Positions 7,174 through 14,003 are shown, numbered from the stretch's first letter. The stretch is DNA of 20,589 nt from Clostridia bacterium (GCA_017522515.1 JAFWZH010000154.1:1-20589), one strand, 5' to 3'. Notes: generated by a model not told the origin, from the sequence alone. Numbers and translations are program-made.

Positions 7174-8439
7174 ATGAAACAACCTATGTTTTTATGTATA
7201 GATTTAAAATCTTTCTATGCTTCAGTTGAGTGTGTGGAGAGAGGATTAGACCCGATGACAACTAACCTTGTTGTTGCTGACCCTGACAGAAGCAAAAATA
7301 CAATATGTCTTGCCATTACTCCTGCTATGAAGAAGCTCGGCATTAAAAACAGATGTAGAGTTAAAGAAATTCCCGATAATGTTGAATATATAACTGCTCC
7401 GCCCCGTATGCAGTTTTATATAGACTACGCTGCAGAAATTTACGGTATATATCTTAAATATGTATCTAAAGATGATATTCATGTGTATTCAATAGATGAG
7501 GCATTTTTAGATGTAACAAACTATCTGTCATTGTACAACCTAACCGCAAAGGAATTAGGTCAGAAAATAATGCAAGATGTTTATGATAAAACAGGTGTAA
7601 GAGCTACTTGCGGAATAGGTACAAATCTCTATTTAACGAAAATAGCTTTGGATATAACTGCAAAGCATTCACCTGATTTCATAGGCTATCTTGATGAAGA
7701 ACTTTTTATCAAGGAATTATGGGACCATAAACCATTAACGGATTTTTGGCGAATAGGTCCCGGGACACAAGCAAGACTTGAAAAGTATTATATCTATACT
7801 ATGCGAGATATAGCACACGCTGATGAAAATTTGTTGTATCGTATTTTTGGTATAGATGCAGAGCTTTTAATAGACCACGCTTGGGGACGGGAAACCTGTA
7901 CTATGGCTGATATAAAGTCGTACAAATCAAGTGCAAAAAGTCTGAATAGCGGTCAGGTGTTGATGCGAGATTATAATTTTGAGGAAGGTAAGTTAATTGT
8001 AAAAGAAATGATTGACTTGCTTTCTCTTGACTTGGTATCGCAGAATTTGGTTACTAAATCGGTGTCATTGTATATAGGTTATTCACGAAGTAACGAGATT
8101 CCACCTGCAAAGGGTTCTATTTCTCTTGAAACTGCGGTCAATTCTGACAAGGTTCTTCGTGATGAATTGGTAAAGCTATATGACAGAATAGTTGACAGAT
8201 ATACACCTATAAGGCGAGTTAATATCTCTTGTAACAATGTTTCAAAGGAAGAGTATGTTCAATTTTCTTTCTTTGACGATGTGGAAGCATTGGAGAAAGA
8301 GAGAAAAATACAATCGGTAGTTGTGGAGTTGAAAAAGAAATACGGAAAAGATGCCGTTCTTAAAGGTATGAACTTTAGTGATGCAGCAACTACTATTGAA
8401 CGAAATCATCAAATCGGAGGGCATAAGAGTGGGACATAA
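7174..8439 (+). CDS. Y-family translesion DNA polymerase (UmuC/DinB-like)
   Basis: 421 residues from the ATG at 7174. That start is preferred to the GTG at 7156 and the ATG at 7168 because AGGAGG at 7161-7166 gives seven-base spacing only to 7174. The polymerase inserts nucleotides opposite damaged bases, at the cost of mutations. The catalytic acids are visible: D10 in FLCIDLKSFYAS, and D108 and E109 in VYSIDEAFLD. A helix-hairpin-helix thumb region follows (DFWRIGPGTQARLEKYYIY), then a little-finger domain from about 245. It lacks an obvious C-terminal beta-clamp extension longer than usual. It follows the LexA-like gene by 34 bases and overlaps the YolD-like gene, as in Firmicute umuC/yolD pairs such as uvrX-yolD or yqjW-yqjX. 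Regulation by the upstream repressor is likely. Confidence 0.95.
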   Translation: MKQPMFLCIDLKSFYASVECVERGLDPMTTNLVVADPDRSKNTICLAITPAMKKLGIKNRCRVKEIPDNVEYITAPPRMQFYIDYAAEIYGIYLKYVSKDDIHVYSIDEAFLDVTNYLSLYNLTAKELGQKIMQDVYDKTGVRATCGIGTNLYLTKIALDITAKHSPDFIGYLDEELFIKELWDHKPLTDFWRIGPGTQARLEKYYIYTMRDIAHADENLLYRIFGIDAELLIDHAWGRETCTMADIKSYKSSAKSLNSGQVLMRDYNFEEGKLIVKEMIDLLSLDLVSQNLVTKSVSLYIGYSRSNEIPPAKGSISLETAVNSDKVLRDELVKLYDRIVDRYTPIRRVNISCNNVSKEEYVQFSFFDDVEALEKERKIQSVVVELKKKYGKDAVLKGMNFSDAATTIERNHQIGGHKSGT

Positions 8440-8761
8440 GCCATTATGTAAAATGCCACGTCAGGATAGAGCAAAGCAATTTATGCCTTTTGCTGCCCTA
8501 AAGGGATTGCCCGAAGCTTTGGCTAAAAAGGAAAGAATTACTGTGCAGAGAATAGAGTTATCTGAATGTATGGCAGAAGAACTTAACCGAAAGTTTCTTC
8601 TTTTAGAAAGAGGAAAAATGGTAACAGTAACTTATTATCTTCAGGGTGAATATGTGAAGATGACAGGTTTGGTTGCTTTGGTAGATAATAATTATCGTAT
8701 TTTACGCATTGTCGATACAAGAATTCACTTTGATGATGTAATAGATATTGAATTTGAATAA
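8429..8761 (+). CDS. YolD-like protein, partner of the Y-family polymerase
   Basis: 110 residues from a GTG at 8429, chosen because GGAGG (8416-8420) lies eight bases upstream; upstream in-frame ATGs lie inside the polymerase gene. The N-terminal motif MPRQDRAKQFMPFAALKGL is typical of YolD-like proteins in Clostridia. The rest is a small beta-rich domain including VTVTYYLQGEYVKMTGLV and a final acidic DVIDIEF. YolD-like proteins are proposed to be functional counterparts of UmuD in Gram-positive bacteria, acting with the polymerase; direct biochemical evidence is limited. The gene overlaps the polymerase gene by 11 bases, so translation is probably coupled. Confidence 0.88.
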   Translation: MGHKPLCKMPRQDRAKQFMPFAALKGLPEALAKKERITVQRIELSECMAEELNRKFLLLERGKMVTVTYYLQGEYVKMTGLVALVDNNYRILRIVDTRIHFDDVIDIEFE

Positions 8762-8780
8762 TCAAGGAAGGTGTAAATAG

Positions 8781-9011
8781 TTGAGAAGAGTTTATGTAAC
8801 CGTCGATTGTCGTCAGTTTAAAAGCGGAGAGATTAAACCGTTAAGAATTCATTGGCACGATGGACGAGTATGGGAAATAAAAAGATTGCTCCACTCAGCT
8901 TATCCTGTAGATGATGAATTCAAAGGAGTCAGATATACAGTTCTGATTGGAGATACAGAGAAATATTTATACAGATATAATGACCAATGGTATGTAATGG
9001 CTGATGCCTGA
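8781..9011 (+). CDS. Small conserved-context protein of the SOS-like operon, function unknown
   Basis: 76 residues from a TTG start at 8781, supported by AAGGAAGG (8764-8771) about nine bases upstream. It is a compact, probably all-beta protein rich in aromatic residues (RIHWHDGRVWEI, YLYRYNDQWYVM), with no signal peptide, membrane segment or cysteine cluster. The frame fills the space between the YolD-like gene (20 bases before) and the ImmA/IrrE gene (15 bases after), which argues that it is a real gene of this operon. Its content loosely resembles small domains encoded beside translesion polymerases in other bacteria, but I cannot assign a family. Confidence 0.75.
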   Translation: MRRVYVTVDCRQFKSGEIKPLRIHWHDGRVWEIKRLLHSAYPVDDEFKGVRYTVLIGDTEKYLYRYNDQWYVMADA

Positions 9012-9025
9012 ATGGAGGTGCATTA

Positions 9026-9739
9026 ATGAAAAGTTTCGTTTCTGTAAACGAGGTTAATGAGTTGTGCGAAGCACTTATATTAGATTTTATGAAATCAACA
9101 AAACACATTTGTGTTGACATTGAAGGTTTTATTACCGACTATCTTAATCTAAATATTGTATATATTCCATTTGCTGAAACTGATACAAGTAAATTTGGAT
9201 TTTTATCAGATGGTAAACAAGGTTTGTGGGTATATAGAAATAAAAAGAAAGAATACGTTGTTTTCCCTAAATACACGATTGTGATAGACCAATATCTTTT
9301 AAGAGAGGAAGAAAGCGGCAGAAGAAGATTTACTTTAGCACACGAAGCCGGACACTATCTGTTAAGCAAACATAACCCGGAACAAACAGTACCGAGCTAT
9401 AGAAGAGCCTTTGATACTGAAAGAGATTACACAAAAAAAGAAATATCGGAAATGTTTTCTCTCGGTGAGTTTTTTACAGACAAAATGGCAGCTTGTTTGT
9501 TAATGCCGAGATTTATAATCGAAAAGGCTATGAAGAAGTATTATAAAAACAAGTTAATTCCCGTATATGGAAACAACATCTTTGCGTCCGAAGATAAGGT
9601 TAAATTGAGAAAGATGGCTGATGATATAGGTGTATCTTATTCAGCGATGGTTATAAGATTAAAGAACTTATGCTATTTTGATTATCACGAAACAGCAGAA
9701 TACATAGACAACTATCTGAAGGTTGGTGACTGTCTATGA
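9026..9739 (+). CDS. ImmA/IrrE-family metallopeptidase
   Basis: 237 residues, ATG preceded by GGAGGTG with good spacing. The zinc motif is FTLAHEAGHYLL, with H106, E107 and H110 in the HExxH arrangement. The downstream helix FFTDKMAACLLMP contains the usual family signature, with E148 (GEFF) in position to be the third metal ligand. A short helix-turn-helix-like C-terminus reads KMADDIGVSYSAMVIRLKNL, the typical 'sequence-specific' tail of this family. Known members cleave repressors: ImmA destroys the ImmR repressor of ICEBs1, and IrrE/PprI cleaves DdrO after radiation. Here it sits inside a damage-type operon, so it may cleave a repressor, perhaps of a nearby element. Its substrate is not identifiable from sequence. 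Confidence 0.93.
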   Translation: MKSFVSVNEVNELCEALILDFMKSTKHICVDIEGFITDYLNLNIVYIPFAETDTSKFGFLSDGKQGLWVYRNKKKEYVVFPKYTIVIDQYLLREEESGRRRFTLAHEAGHYLLSKHNPEQTVPSYRRAFDTERDYTKKEISEMFSLGEFFTDKMAACLLMPRFIIEKAMKKYYKNKLIPVYGNNIFASEDKVKLRKMADDIGVSYSAMVIRLKNLCYFDYHETAEYIDNYLKVGDCL

Positions 9740-9993
9740 GTGGTAAAATTATCTATTATGATGATAGATATGAAGCATCTCCGGAAGTAATAAATAAACT
9801 GTTGCGTTCAAGAGAGGATGCAGAAAATATTGATAAGAAAATAATTAACTGTCCGATTTGTGGGTGTAGAATTATTGAATTATATGCCAAAGATAAACCA
9901 CTGTTAGATGTTAAGTGTAGAAAATGTAAGTTTACAGGTCCACTTAACACAGCATATTTCAGAAGACAACGAAAAAGATATGCTAATTTTTAG
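9736..9993 (+). CDS. Small zinc-ribbon protein
   Basis: 85 residues. The start codon overlaps the stop of the ImmA/IrrE gene (ATGA), indicating coupled translation. It has two CxxC knuckles, CPICGC (about 39-44) and CRKCKF (about 61-66), forming a single zinc ribbon between a variable N-terminus and a basic tail (RRQRKRY) that could bind nucleic acid. It may be an adaptor or regulator for the metallopeptidase or polymerase, but nothing proves this. It is the last gene of the operon; the next recognisable signal is a large terminator hairpin. Confidence 0.8.
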   Translation: MSGKIIYYDDRYEASPEVINKLLRSREDAENIDKKIINCPICGCRIIELYAKDKPLLDVKCRKCKFTGPLNTAYFRRQRKRYANF

Positions 9994-10014
9994 GGACAAT
10001 TTAATATTAAAAAC

Positions 10015-10147
10015 TTGACTTTAAATCGAGCAAGCAGAGCAGGACCCGAAAGGGCTGAAAAACTACCAAGCGCCGTATGAGGCCGGATTGAATAAAAGGA
10101 TAGCCATATCCTTTATTGTTCATCCGATTTCTACGGTGCTTTTTTAT
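10015..10147 (+). promoter_or_regulatory. Structured leader with a large nested terminator hairpin
   Basis: Bases 10069-10077 pair with 10132-10140 (one G-U pair). Inside that stem, 10084-10102 pairs almost fully with 10107-10126 around a GCCA loop. TTTTTT follows at 10140-10145, so the whole acts as a strong intrinsic terminator. Upstream lies a small CCC-GAAA-GGG hairpin (10045-10054) and a linker AAAACTACCAAG. It could simply end the zinc-ribbon operon. However, the distance and the upstream hairpin look like a regulated attenuator before the sigma-like gene. A TTGACT at 10015-10020 has no clear -10 partner. Confidence 0.7.
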
Positions 10148-10175
10148 TTTGCCGATTTGCTTCGTACAGTGTTTG

Positions 10176-10212
10176 AGTCCTTTTTCAGGCTTAGCTTGAG
10201 AAAGGACTTTTA
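10176..10212 (+). terminator. Possible second terminator hairpin
   Basis: AGTCCTTT (10176-10183) pairs with AAAGGACT (10201-10208), an 8-bp perfect stem with a 17-base loop, followed by a short T-rich stretch. It is weaker than the hairpin before it, and it may belong to the same leader. Confidence 0.5.
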
Positions 10213-10249
10213 TGTTTTATATATGGCTTTGCTACATAGCTGAATATCC

Positions 10250-10307
10250 GTAATCTCCGGATTTTTGAAACATACAAAAATTCAAAAATTTAGAATTGGG
10301 AGATTAC
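10250..10307 (+). promoter_or_regulatory. Hairpin enclosing the ribosome binding site of the sigma-like gene
   Basis: GTAATCTCC (10250-10258) is the exact complement of GGAGATTAC (10299-10307). An inner stem, ATTTTTGAA (10261-10269) with TTCAAAAAT (10281-10289), stacks inside it. The GGGAG ribosome binding site (10298-10302) for the ATG at 10313 is buried in the outer stem, so translation should be low unless the hairpin opens. Confidence 0.7.
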
Positions 10308-10312
10308 ATACA

Positions 10313-10870
10313 ATGAAAAAATTATTTTTTAGATGGAAAGATGAAAGTTGCAATGGCATTAAGCCGGAGTGGGTGGAAATGACAGGAAAGGAATTTATTG
10401 AGTTTAAGAGAAATCCTGAAAATAAACATAGAAAATTTGCAGAGTATATCGATGAATATCAGGAGTCTGCAACGATTGTTATGGAGGTTACGCAGGACTC
10501 ATATAATCGATGGCATTGTGAAGATGTAATAAGAAGGCGTAAAAGAACAGAAAGATATGTAGCCGGATATAAGGAAATATCAATGGACGAAGAAATATGT
10601 GGTCAGAATATCGAAGATTTTACTCTTCACGATGTAATAGCAGATGAATCTGTTGATGTTGAGAAAGATGTAATCAATCTATGTGAAATCAATCACCTCA
10701 GAGAAATCTTTAAAAAGCTTTCTCCAGAAGAAATGGAATTAATTGAAGCTCTGTATTTATCGGAAAATCCAATGACCGAAAGAGATTATGCTAAAAAAAT
10801 AGGGTTATGTCACAGTGGTTTACACAAAAGAAAGATTATGGTCTTAAAAAAAATAAAAAAATTTTTTTGA
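10313..10870 (+). CDS. Sigma-70-region-4-like regulator of an integrative element
   Basis: 185 residues from the ATG at 10313. An in-frame TTG at 10265 is rejected because it lies in the leader hairpin and lacks a ribosome binding site. The C-terminal 60 residues (about 125-185) resemble sigma-70 region 4: LREIFKKLSPEEMELIEALYL, then ERDYAKKIGLCHSGLHKRKIMVLKKIKKFF, a helix-turn-helix with a lysine-rich end. The N-terminal 60 residues carry WKDES and EYIDEYQESATIV and match no domain I know. Similar small sigma-like proteins are common in conjugative or mobilisable elements of Clostridia, where they are thought to control element genes. No other element regulator is seen nearby. Function as a true sigma factor is unproven. 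Confidence 0.8.
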   Translation: MKKLFFRWKDESCNGIKPEWVEMTGKEFIEFKRNPENKHRKFAEYIDEYQESATIVMEVTQDSYNRWHCEDVIRRRKRTERYVAGYKEISMDEEICGQNIEDFTLHDVIADESVDVEKDVINLCEINHLREIFKKLSPEEMELIEALYLSENPMTERDYAKKIGLCHSGLHKRKIMVLKKIKKFF

Positions 10871-11327
10871 TTTTTTGGTGAGCAAAATCAAAATTTTGTT
10901 GCGGTATAGAAGTGAGGAGCAAAAATTCCTCAAAGAACCTTGACAACCGAATACACATTTATCACATACATTACTTTTGCTTACGAGCTGAGTAGCATGT
11001 ACGCCGTGACATTGATTTATCAAGAGAGCGATATAGCAGTGCTACAAATATCAGGTGGCTCCTGATATGGGCGATGACGAGCAAAAGGAATAATGATACA
11101 CCTGTCGTGGCCGGCACGTAAAGACCGGAGGTGAGATTCCTGTGGAGTTGATAAGCTGTCAACCGTGTGATAACTTCCCGTTAGCCTTGGGGTGTCGAGG
11201 ACAAATAAAGGTGAATGTAAACATAAAAACAGCGAACAAGTTTTTTATGACTTGTTCGCTTTATTACATACATCTTTATCGGGAAGTAATTTGTGTACTC
11301 GGTAAATACATAAGAAAGGAAAACAAA
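10871..11327 (+). other. 457-base non-coding region with several hairpins
   Basis: No convincing gene lies here; open frames on both strands lack ribosome binding sites. Visible structures are GAGGA/TCCTC (10914-10918 with 10927-10931), ATATCAGG/CCTGATAT (11048-11055 with 11061-11068), CCGG/CCGG around 11113-11131, and the terminator-like stem at 11231-11260. The middle part (about 10980-11210) is much richer in G and C than its neighbours, which suggests a structured RNA or a DNA-processing site such as a transfer origin. Neither can be confirmed by eye. Confidence 0.55.
11231..11265 (+). terminator. Terminator- or attenuator-like hairpin before the toxin operon
   Basis: AGCGAACAAG (11231-11240) and CTTGTTCGCT (11251-11260) form a perfect 10-bp stem with a 10-base loop of mostly T. 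It is followed by TTATTA, a weak T tract. It ends 67 bases before the next start codon, so it could terminate an RNA made from the preceding region. Confidence 0.65.
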
Positions 11328-11792
11328 ATGAAAAGAATTAACAAGTTTATTATCAAAAGACAAGACGAACTGCTTGAGAAAGAAGGCATACACAGTAAAG
11401 AGGAATTGTTCAGTATGACAGTTGTTGAACTAATTGAAAGAATAGGTGAAAGCGAAATTGACCTATTACTTAAAAGATTGTTGCTTGATGCATACGATGA
11501 AAAGAAAAACTTTATCGATTCCTCTTGTGTCGATTTAGTAAAAGGTCATCAGTATGTGCTTGATACATTTGAAGCGTATGACTTCAATGACAATCTTGAT
11601 TGGTTCTACAAAATTACGGTTGAAGATTTTCTCAATCTCGAAGATCTTAATCTGAAAAAGATTCCATTCCTTACGTATTATCTCAAGTATTTTGTGAACG
11701 AGGGGCAAATGATTGAGCCTGAATATTTCAGATATTACGACGACGAAGCAGATTGTTTAACATTTTATATTAATCCGGAGGTAGTACGATGA
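11328..11792 (+). CDS. Unknown protein coupled to MazF, candidate antitoxin
   Basis: 154 residues from the ATG at 11328, which has AAGAAAGG upstream. The frame stays open upstream to 11142, but that part crosses the terminator-like hairpin and has no start signal. The protein is acidic and mostly helical in the N-terminal half (QDELLEKEGIHSKEELFSMTVVELIERIGESEIDLLL). The C-terminal half is rich in aromatic residues (YYLKYF, FRYYDDEADCLTFYI). I see no ribbon-helix-helix or AbrB-type MazE domain. Its stop codon overlaps the start of mazF in ATGA, the usual layout for an antitoxin followed by its toxin, so it may be an unusual antitoxin. This is inference from position only. Confidence 0.75.
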   Translation: MKRINKFIIKRQDELLEKEGIHSKEELFSMTVVELIERIGESEIDLLLKRLLLDAYDEKKNFIDSSCVDLVKGHQYVLDTFEAYDFNDNLDWFYKITVEDFLNLEDLNLKKIPFLTYYLKYFVNEGQMIEPEYFRYYDDEADCLTFYINPEVVR

Positions 11793-12127
11793 TGGAAATC
11801 AAAAGAGGAAACATTTATTTAGCTGACCTTAACCCGATAGTCGGTTCTGAACAAGGCGGGGAAAGACCTGTAATCGTAGTTCAGAATGATATCGGAAATC
11901 GATATAGTCCGACAAGCATCGTCATTCCGGTTTCAAGCAGAGTATATAAAAGAGACTTACCTGTTCATGTCGCATTGAAAAGTGAGTGCCTTCCGAAAAA
12001 ATCAATAGCCTTACTTGAGCAAGTGAGGACGATTGACAAAAAGAGACTTAAAGAATATATCGGACGAGTTACCAAACGAGAAATGAGAGAAATTGAAAAG
12101 GCTTTGTATGTAAGTCTTGATATTTGA
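11789..12127 (+). CDS. mazF: MazF/PemK-type mRNA interferase toxin
   Basis: 112 residues, full length for the family. The N-terminal signature IKRGNIYLADLNPIVGSEQGGERPVIVVQND is diagnostic. R5 and the GSEQGGERP loop form part of the RNA-binding active site. TSIVIPVSS with the downstream LLEQVRTIDKKRLKEYIG region completes the MazF fold, including the conserved EQVRTIDK. MazF toxins cut single-stranded mRNA at short sequence motifs and stop growth when the antitoxin is lost. ATGATG at 11789 offers two start codons; GGAGG at 11777-11781 fits the first better. The gene overlaps the preceding unknown gene by four bases. In a mobile element such a pair usually serves maintenance or phage defence. 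Confidence 0.95.
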   Translation: MMEIKRGNIYLADLNPIVGSEQGGERPVIVVQNDIGNRYSPTSIVIPVSSRVYKRDLPVHVALKSECLPKKSIALLEQVRTIDKKRLKEYIGRVTKREMREIEKALYVSLDI

Positions 12128-12137
12128 GGATAAGAAA

Positions 12138-13076
12138 ATGCTTGAAAACATAAAAATTAATCCTGAGTTTGAGCGTTTGATACCACCACTTGTTGATGAT
12201 GAGTTTGAGCTTCTTGAGAGAAATATTGTTTTAGAGGGAGAAATTTATACGCCTCTTTTTACTTGGAACGGATACATCATAGATGGTCATCATCGGTACA
12301 AAATTCTTTGCAAACACGAAAATATAAAATTCAAAGTGATTGAAAAAGAGTTTGAAAACAAGTATGAAGCAATGTCTTGGATGTGTAACAATCAACTTGG
12401 ACGAAGAAATCTTACTCCTGAAAACAGAAAGTATCTTATTGGTAAACGATATGATGCTGAAAAAAACGCTAATGGTGCTTCAGACGGTTTTAGAGGTAAT
12501 AGATACCAAAAGTTAGTAGTGGGCGAAAATGACCCACTACTAAAAAGTAAATCTCCTCATGTAACAAGAGCTAGAATTGCGGAAGAAACAGGTACTACAC
12601 AGAGCTATGTTAGACATGCTGATGAATTTGCTAAAGGCGTAGATGCTGCTGAAGAAGCAGTTCCGGGTATAAAAAAAGAAATACTTTCAGGAAAAATCAA
12701 GAGACCTGCAAAAGAGATAGCTGAAATAGCAAAAGCTCCACAGGAGCAACGCAGATCTTTGACGGAAAATCTTCGCTTAACAAAAGTATATGAGAAAAAA
12801 CCTGCTAATTTTAATCAGAATATAAAATCTATTGCAGCAGAAATGAGAGATTTAAGCACTCCCGTTACTGATGAAAGTGTACTTGAAACATTACAAGGAA
12901 CAGTAAATATGTTCATCGAAAGTTGCGAAAGTACATTTATCAATCATCCAAATATTTTGGTTAGTGAAGAAAATTGTCAAAAGGTTTTTAAGATTTTAGA
13001 TAAAGTAAATCAATATGTAAATAAATTAAAGGAGATAAATAACAATGCCAAAGACAAATCAGAAAACGATACCTAA
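12138..13076 (+). CDS. ParB-like nuclease-domain protein
   Basis: 312 residues from the ATG at 12138, with GAGGA upstream; the in-frame TTG at 12117 lies inside mazF. The N-terminal ParB/Srx-type fold shows the characteristic TWNGYIIDGHHRYKIL motif (about 42-57). It is followed by WMCNNQLGRRNLTPENRKYLIGK (about 81-103), seen in ParB-like proteins of mobile elements. The middle part (ARIAEETGTTQSYVRHADEFAKG) is a helix-turn-helix like that of ParB/KorB. The C-terminal third is helical. ParB family members bind DNA and use CTP for plasmid or chromosome partition, while others are nucleases or regulators. No ParA partner is visible, so partition is not certain. It follows mazF by 10 bases. Confidence 0.85.
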   Translation: MLENIKINPEFERLIPPLVDDEFELLERNIVLEGEIYTPLFTWNGYIIDGHHRYKILCKHENIKFKVIEKEFENKYEAMSWMCNNQLGRRNLTPENRKYLIGKRYDAEKNANGASDGFRGNRYQKLVVGENDPLLKSKSPHVTRARIAEETGTTQSYVRHADEFAKGVDAAEEAVPGIKKEILSGKIKRPAKEIAEIAKAPQEQRRSLTENLRLTKVYEKKPANFNQNIKSIAAEMRDLSTPVTDESVLETLQGTVNMFIESCESTFINHPNILVSEENCQKVFKILDKVNQYVNKLKEINNNAKDKSENDT

Positions 13077-13839
13077 AACACTCTATGTATTACAGGACAT
13101 TAATTCAAAGAATCTGAAGATTCTCGGTGAGGACTATCAAAGAGAACTCAATGAAACGAGGGTTGCAAAAATTGTATCGTCATTTAATGAAATGGTAGCT
13201 AACGAACCCAAAGTAAGCTTTCGCAACGGAAAATATTATGTTTTTGACGGACAACATACCATAGCTGCACGAAAGTTGTTAAATGGCAATAAAGACCTTC
13301 CTATTCTTTGTAAAGTGTATCAAGGTCTTACTGAGCAAGATGAAGCATTTTTATTCGCCACTCAGAACGGTGAGGAATCAAAACCGACTTCAGGCGAAAG
13401 AATGAGAGCTTGGATTTTTGGGGGAAGTGATGTTGCTATTGCATTTAAAGATGCGACAGAAAGCACAGGAATCACCTTGGAACTCGGAAAATCTCACTGT
13501 AAATACCATTTGGTGTGTGTGAATGCTGCGTTTGAGTTATATAGAAAAGTTGGTGAAGAGTTATTTACCGATGCCTTAAACATCATTGTCGAGGCTTGGG
13601 ATGGTGATGTCGATTCGATGAAAATTGAAATCATAAATGCTATATGCAGATTTATCAGGTTATACCACGATGTTTATGAGCGTGAAAGACTGATTTGGAA
13701 GTTGAAGGCAGTAAGTCCTAAACTTCTTCGTCAAGCTATAAACAGTGACTTTGAACTTCCGGGATATAAAAAGCATCTTAATCAGATTTATAAAATCTAC
13801 AACGGCGGTGGCAAAGCAGTTATCGAAAAAAGATTTTGA
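13045..13839 (+). CDS. DUF6551-like protein with a ParB-type N-terminal domain
   Basis: 264 residues, ATG with AAAGGAG about ten bases upstream, overlapping the previous gene by 32 bases. The motif VFDGQHTIAARKLL (about 67-80) is the counterpart of the DGHHR motif in ParB-like proteins. EQDEAFLFATQNGEESKPTSGERMRAW follows, as in the DUF6551 family. The C-terminal half is helical with no recognised domain. The function is unknown; the family occurs in integrative elements and prophages of Firmicutes. Its pairing with another ParB-like protein suggests the two work together or are paralogues. The family assignment is from memory of its motif and should be treated as likely. Confidence 0.78.
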   Translation: MPKTNQKTIPKTLYVLQDINSKNLKILGEDYQRELNETRVAKIVSSFNEMVANEPKVSFRNGKYYVFDGQHTIAARKLLNGNKDLPILCKVYQGLTEQDEAFLFATQNGEESKPTSGERMRAWIFGGSDVAIAFKDATESTGITLELGKSHCKYHLVCVNAAFELYRKVGEELFTDALNIIVEAWDGDVDSMKIEIINAICRFIRLYHDVYERERLIWKLKAVSPKLLRQAINSDFELPGYKKHLNQIYKIYNGGGKAVIEKRF

Positions 13840-13850
13840 TGAGGTTAAGT

Positions 13851-14003
13851 ATGGACATAAAACTCAGAAATGAATTAACCTATCTTATGATTTTCTTTTC
13901 TTTAAAAAAGCTCCTTGAGAACGGCGACATAGATAAGGATACATTCGATAGATTGAACATAAAAAACGCAGAAAGTCAAGGGTGCAAAATTGCAGTAATT
14001 TAA
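13851..14003 (+). CDS. Small SHOCT-like protein upstream of the recombinases
   Basis: 50 codons plus stop (TAA at 14001). GAGGT lies five bases before the ATG. The sequence runs from MDIKLRNELTYLMIFFSLKK to a C-terminal ESQGCKIAVI, with LLENGDIDKDTFDRLN in the middle. The pattern of a helix, then L-x-x-G-x-I-x-x-x-x-[FY], resembles the short SHOCT domain. Similar 45-60 residue proteins are commonly found just before serine-recombinase genes in Clostridia. Here it lies 65 bases before the first recombinase and 11 bases after the DUF6551-like gene. Its role, perhaps a recombination directionality or accessory factor, is unknown. Confidence 0.72.
   Translation: MDIKLRNELTYLMIFFSLKKLLENGDIDKDTFDRLNIKNAESQGCKIAVI

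Noticed and set aside
9994..10312. Known riboswitch class in the leader before the sigma-like gene
   Set aside because: I compared it from memory with the preQ1, ZTP, THF, fluoride and c-di-GMP consensus sequences and saw no match; it is reported only as an unassigned structured leader.
10971..11162. Minus-strand open frame in the non-coding block
   Set aside because: No ribosome binding site, odd composition, and it overlaps hairpin structures.
11142..11327. Upstream extension of the mazF partner gene
   Set aside because: The in-frame extension has no start signal and crosses the 10-bp terminator-like hairpin at 11231-11260; the ATG at 11328 has a ribosome binding site.
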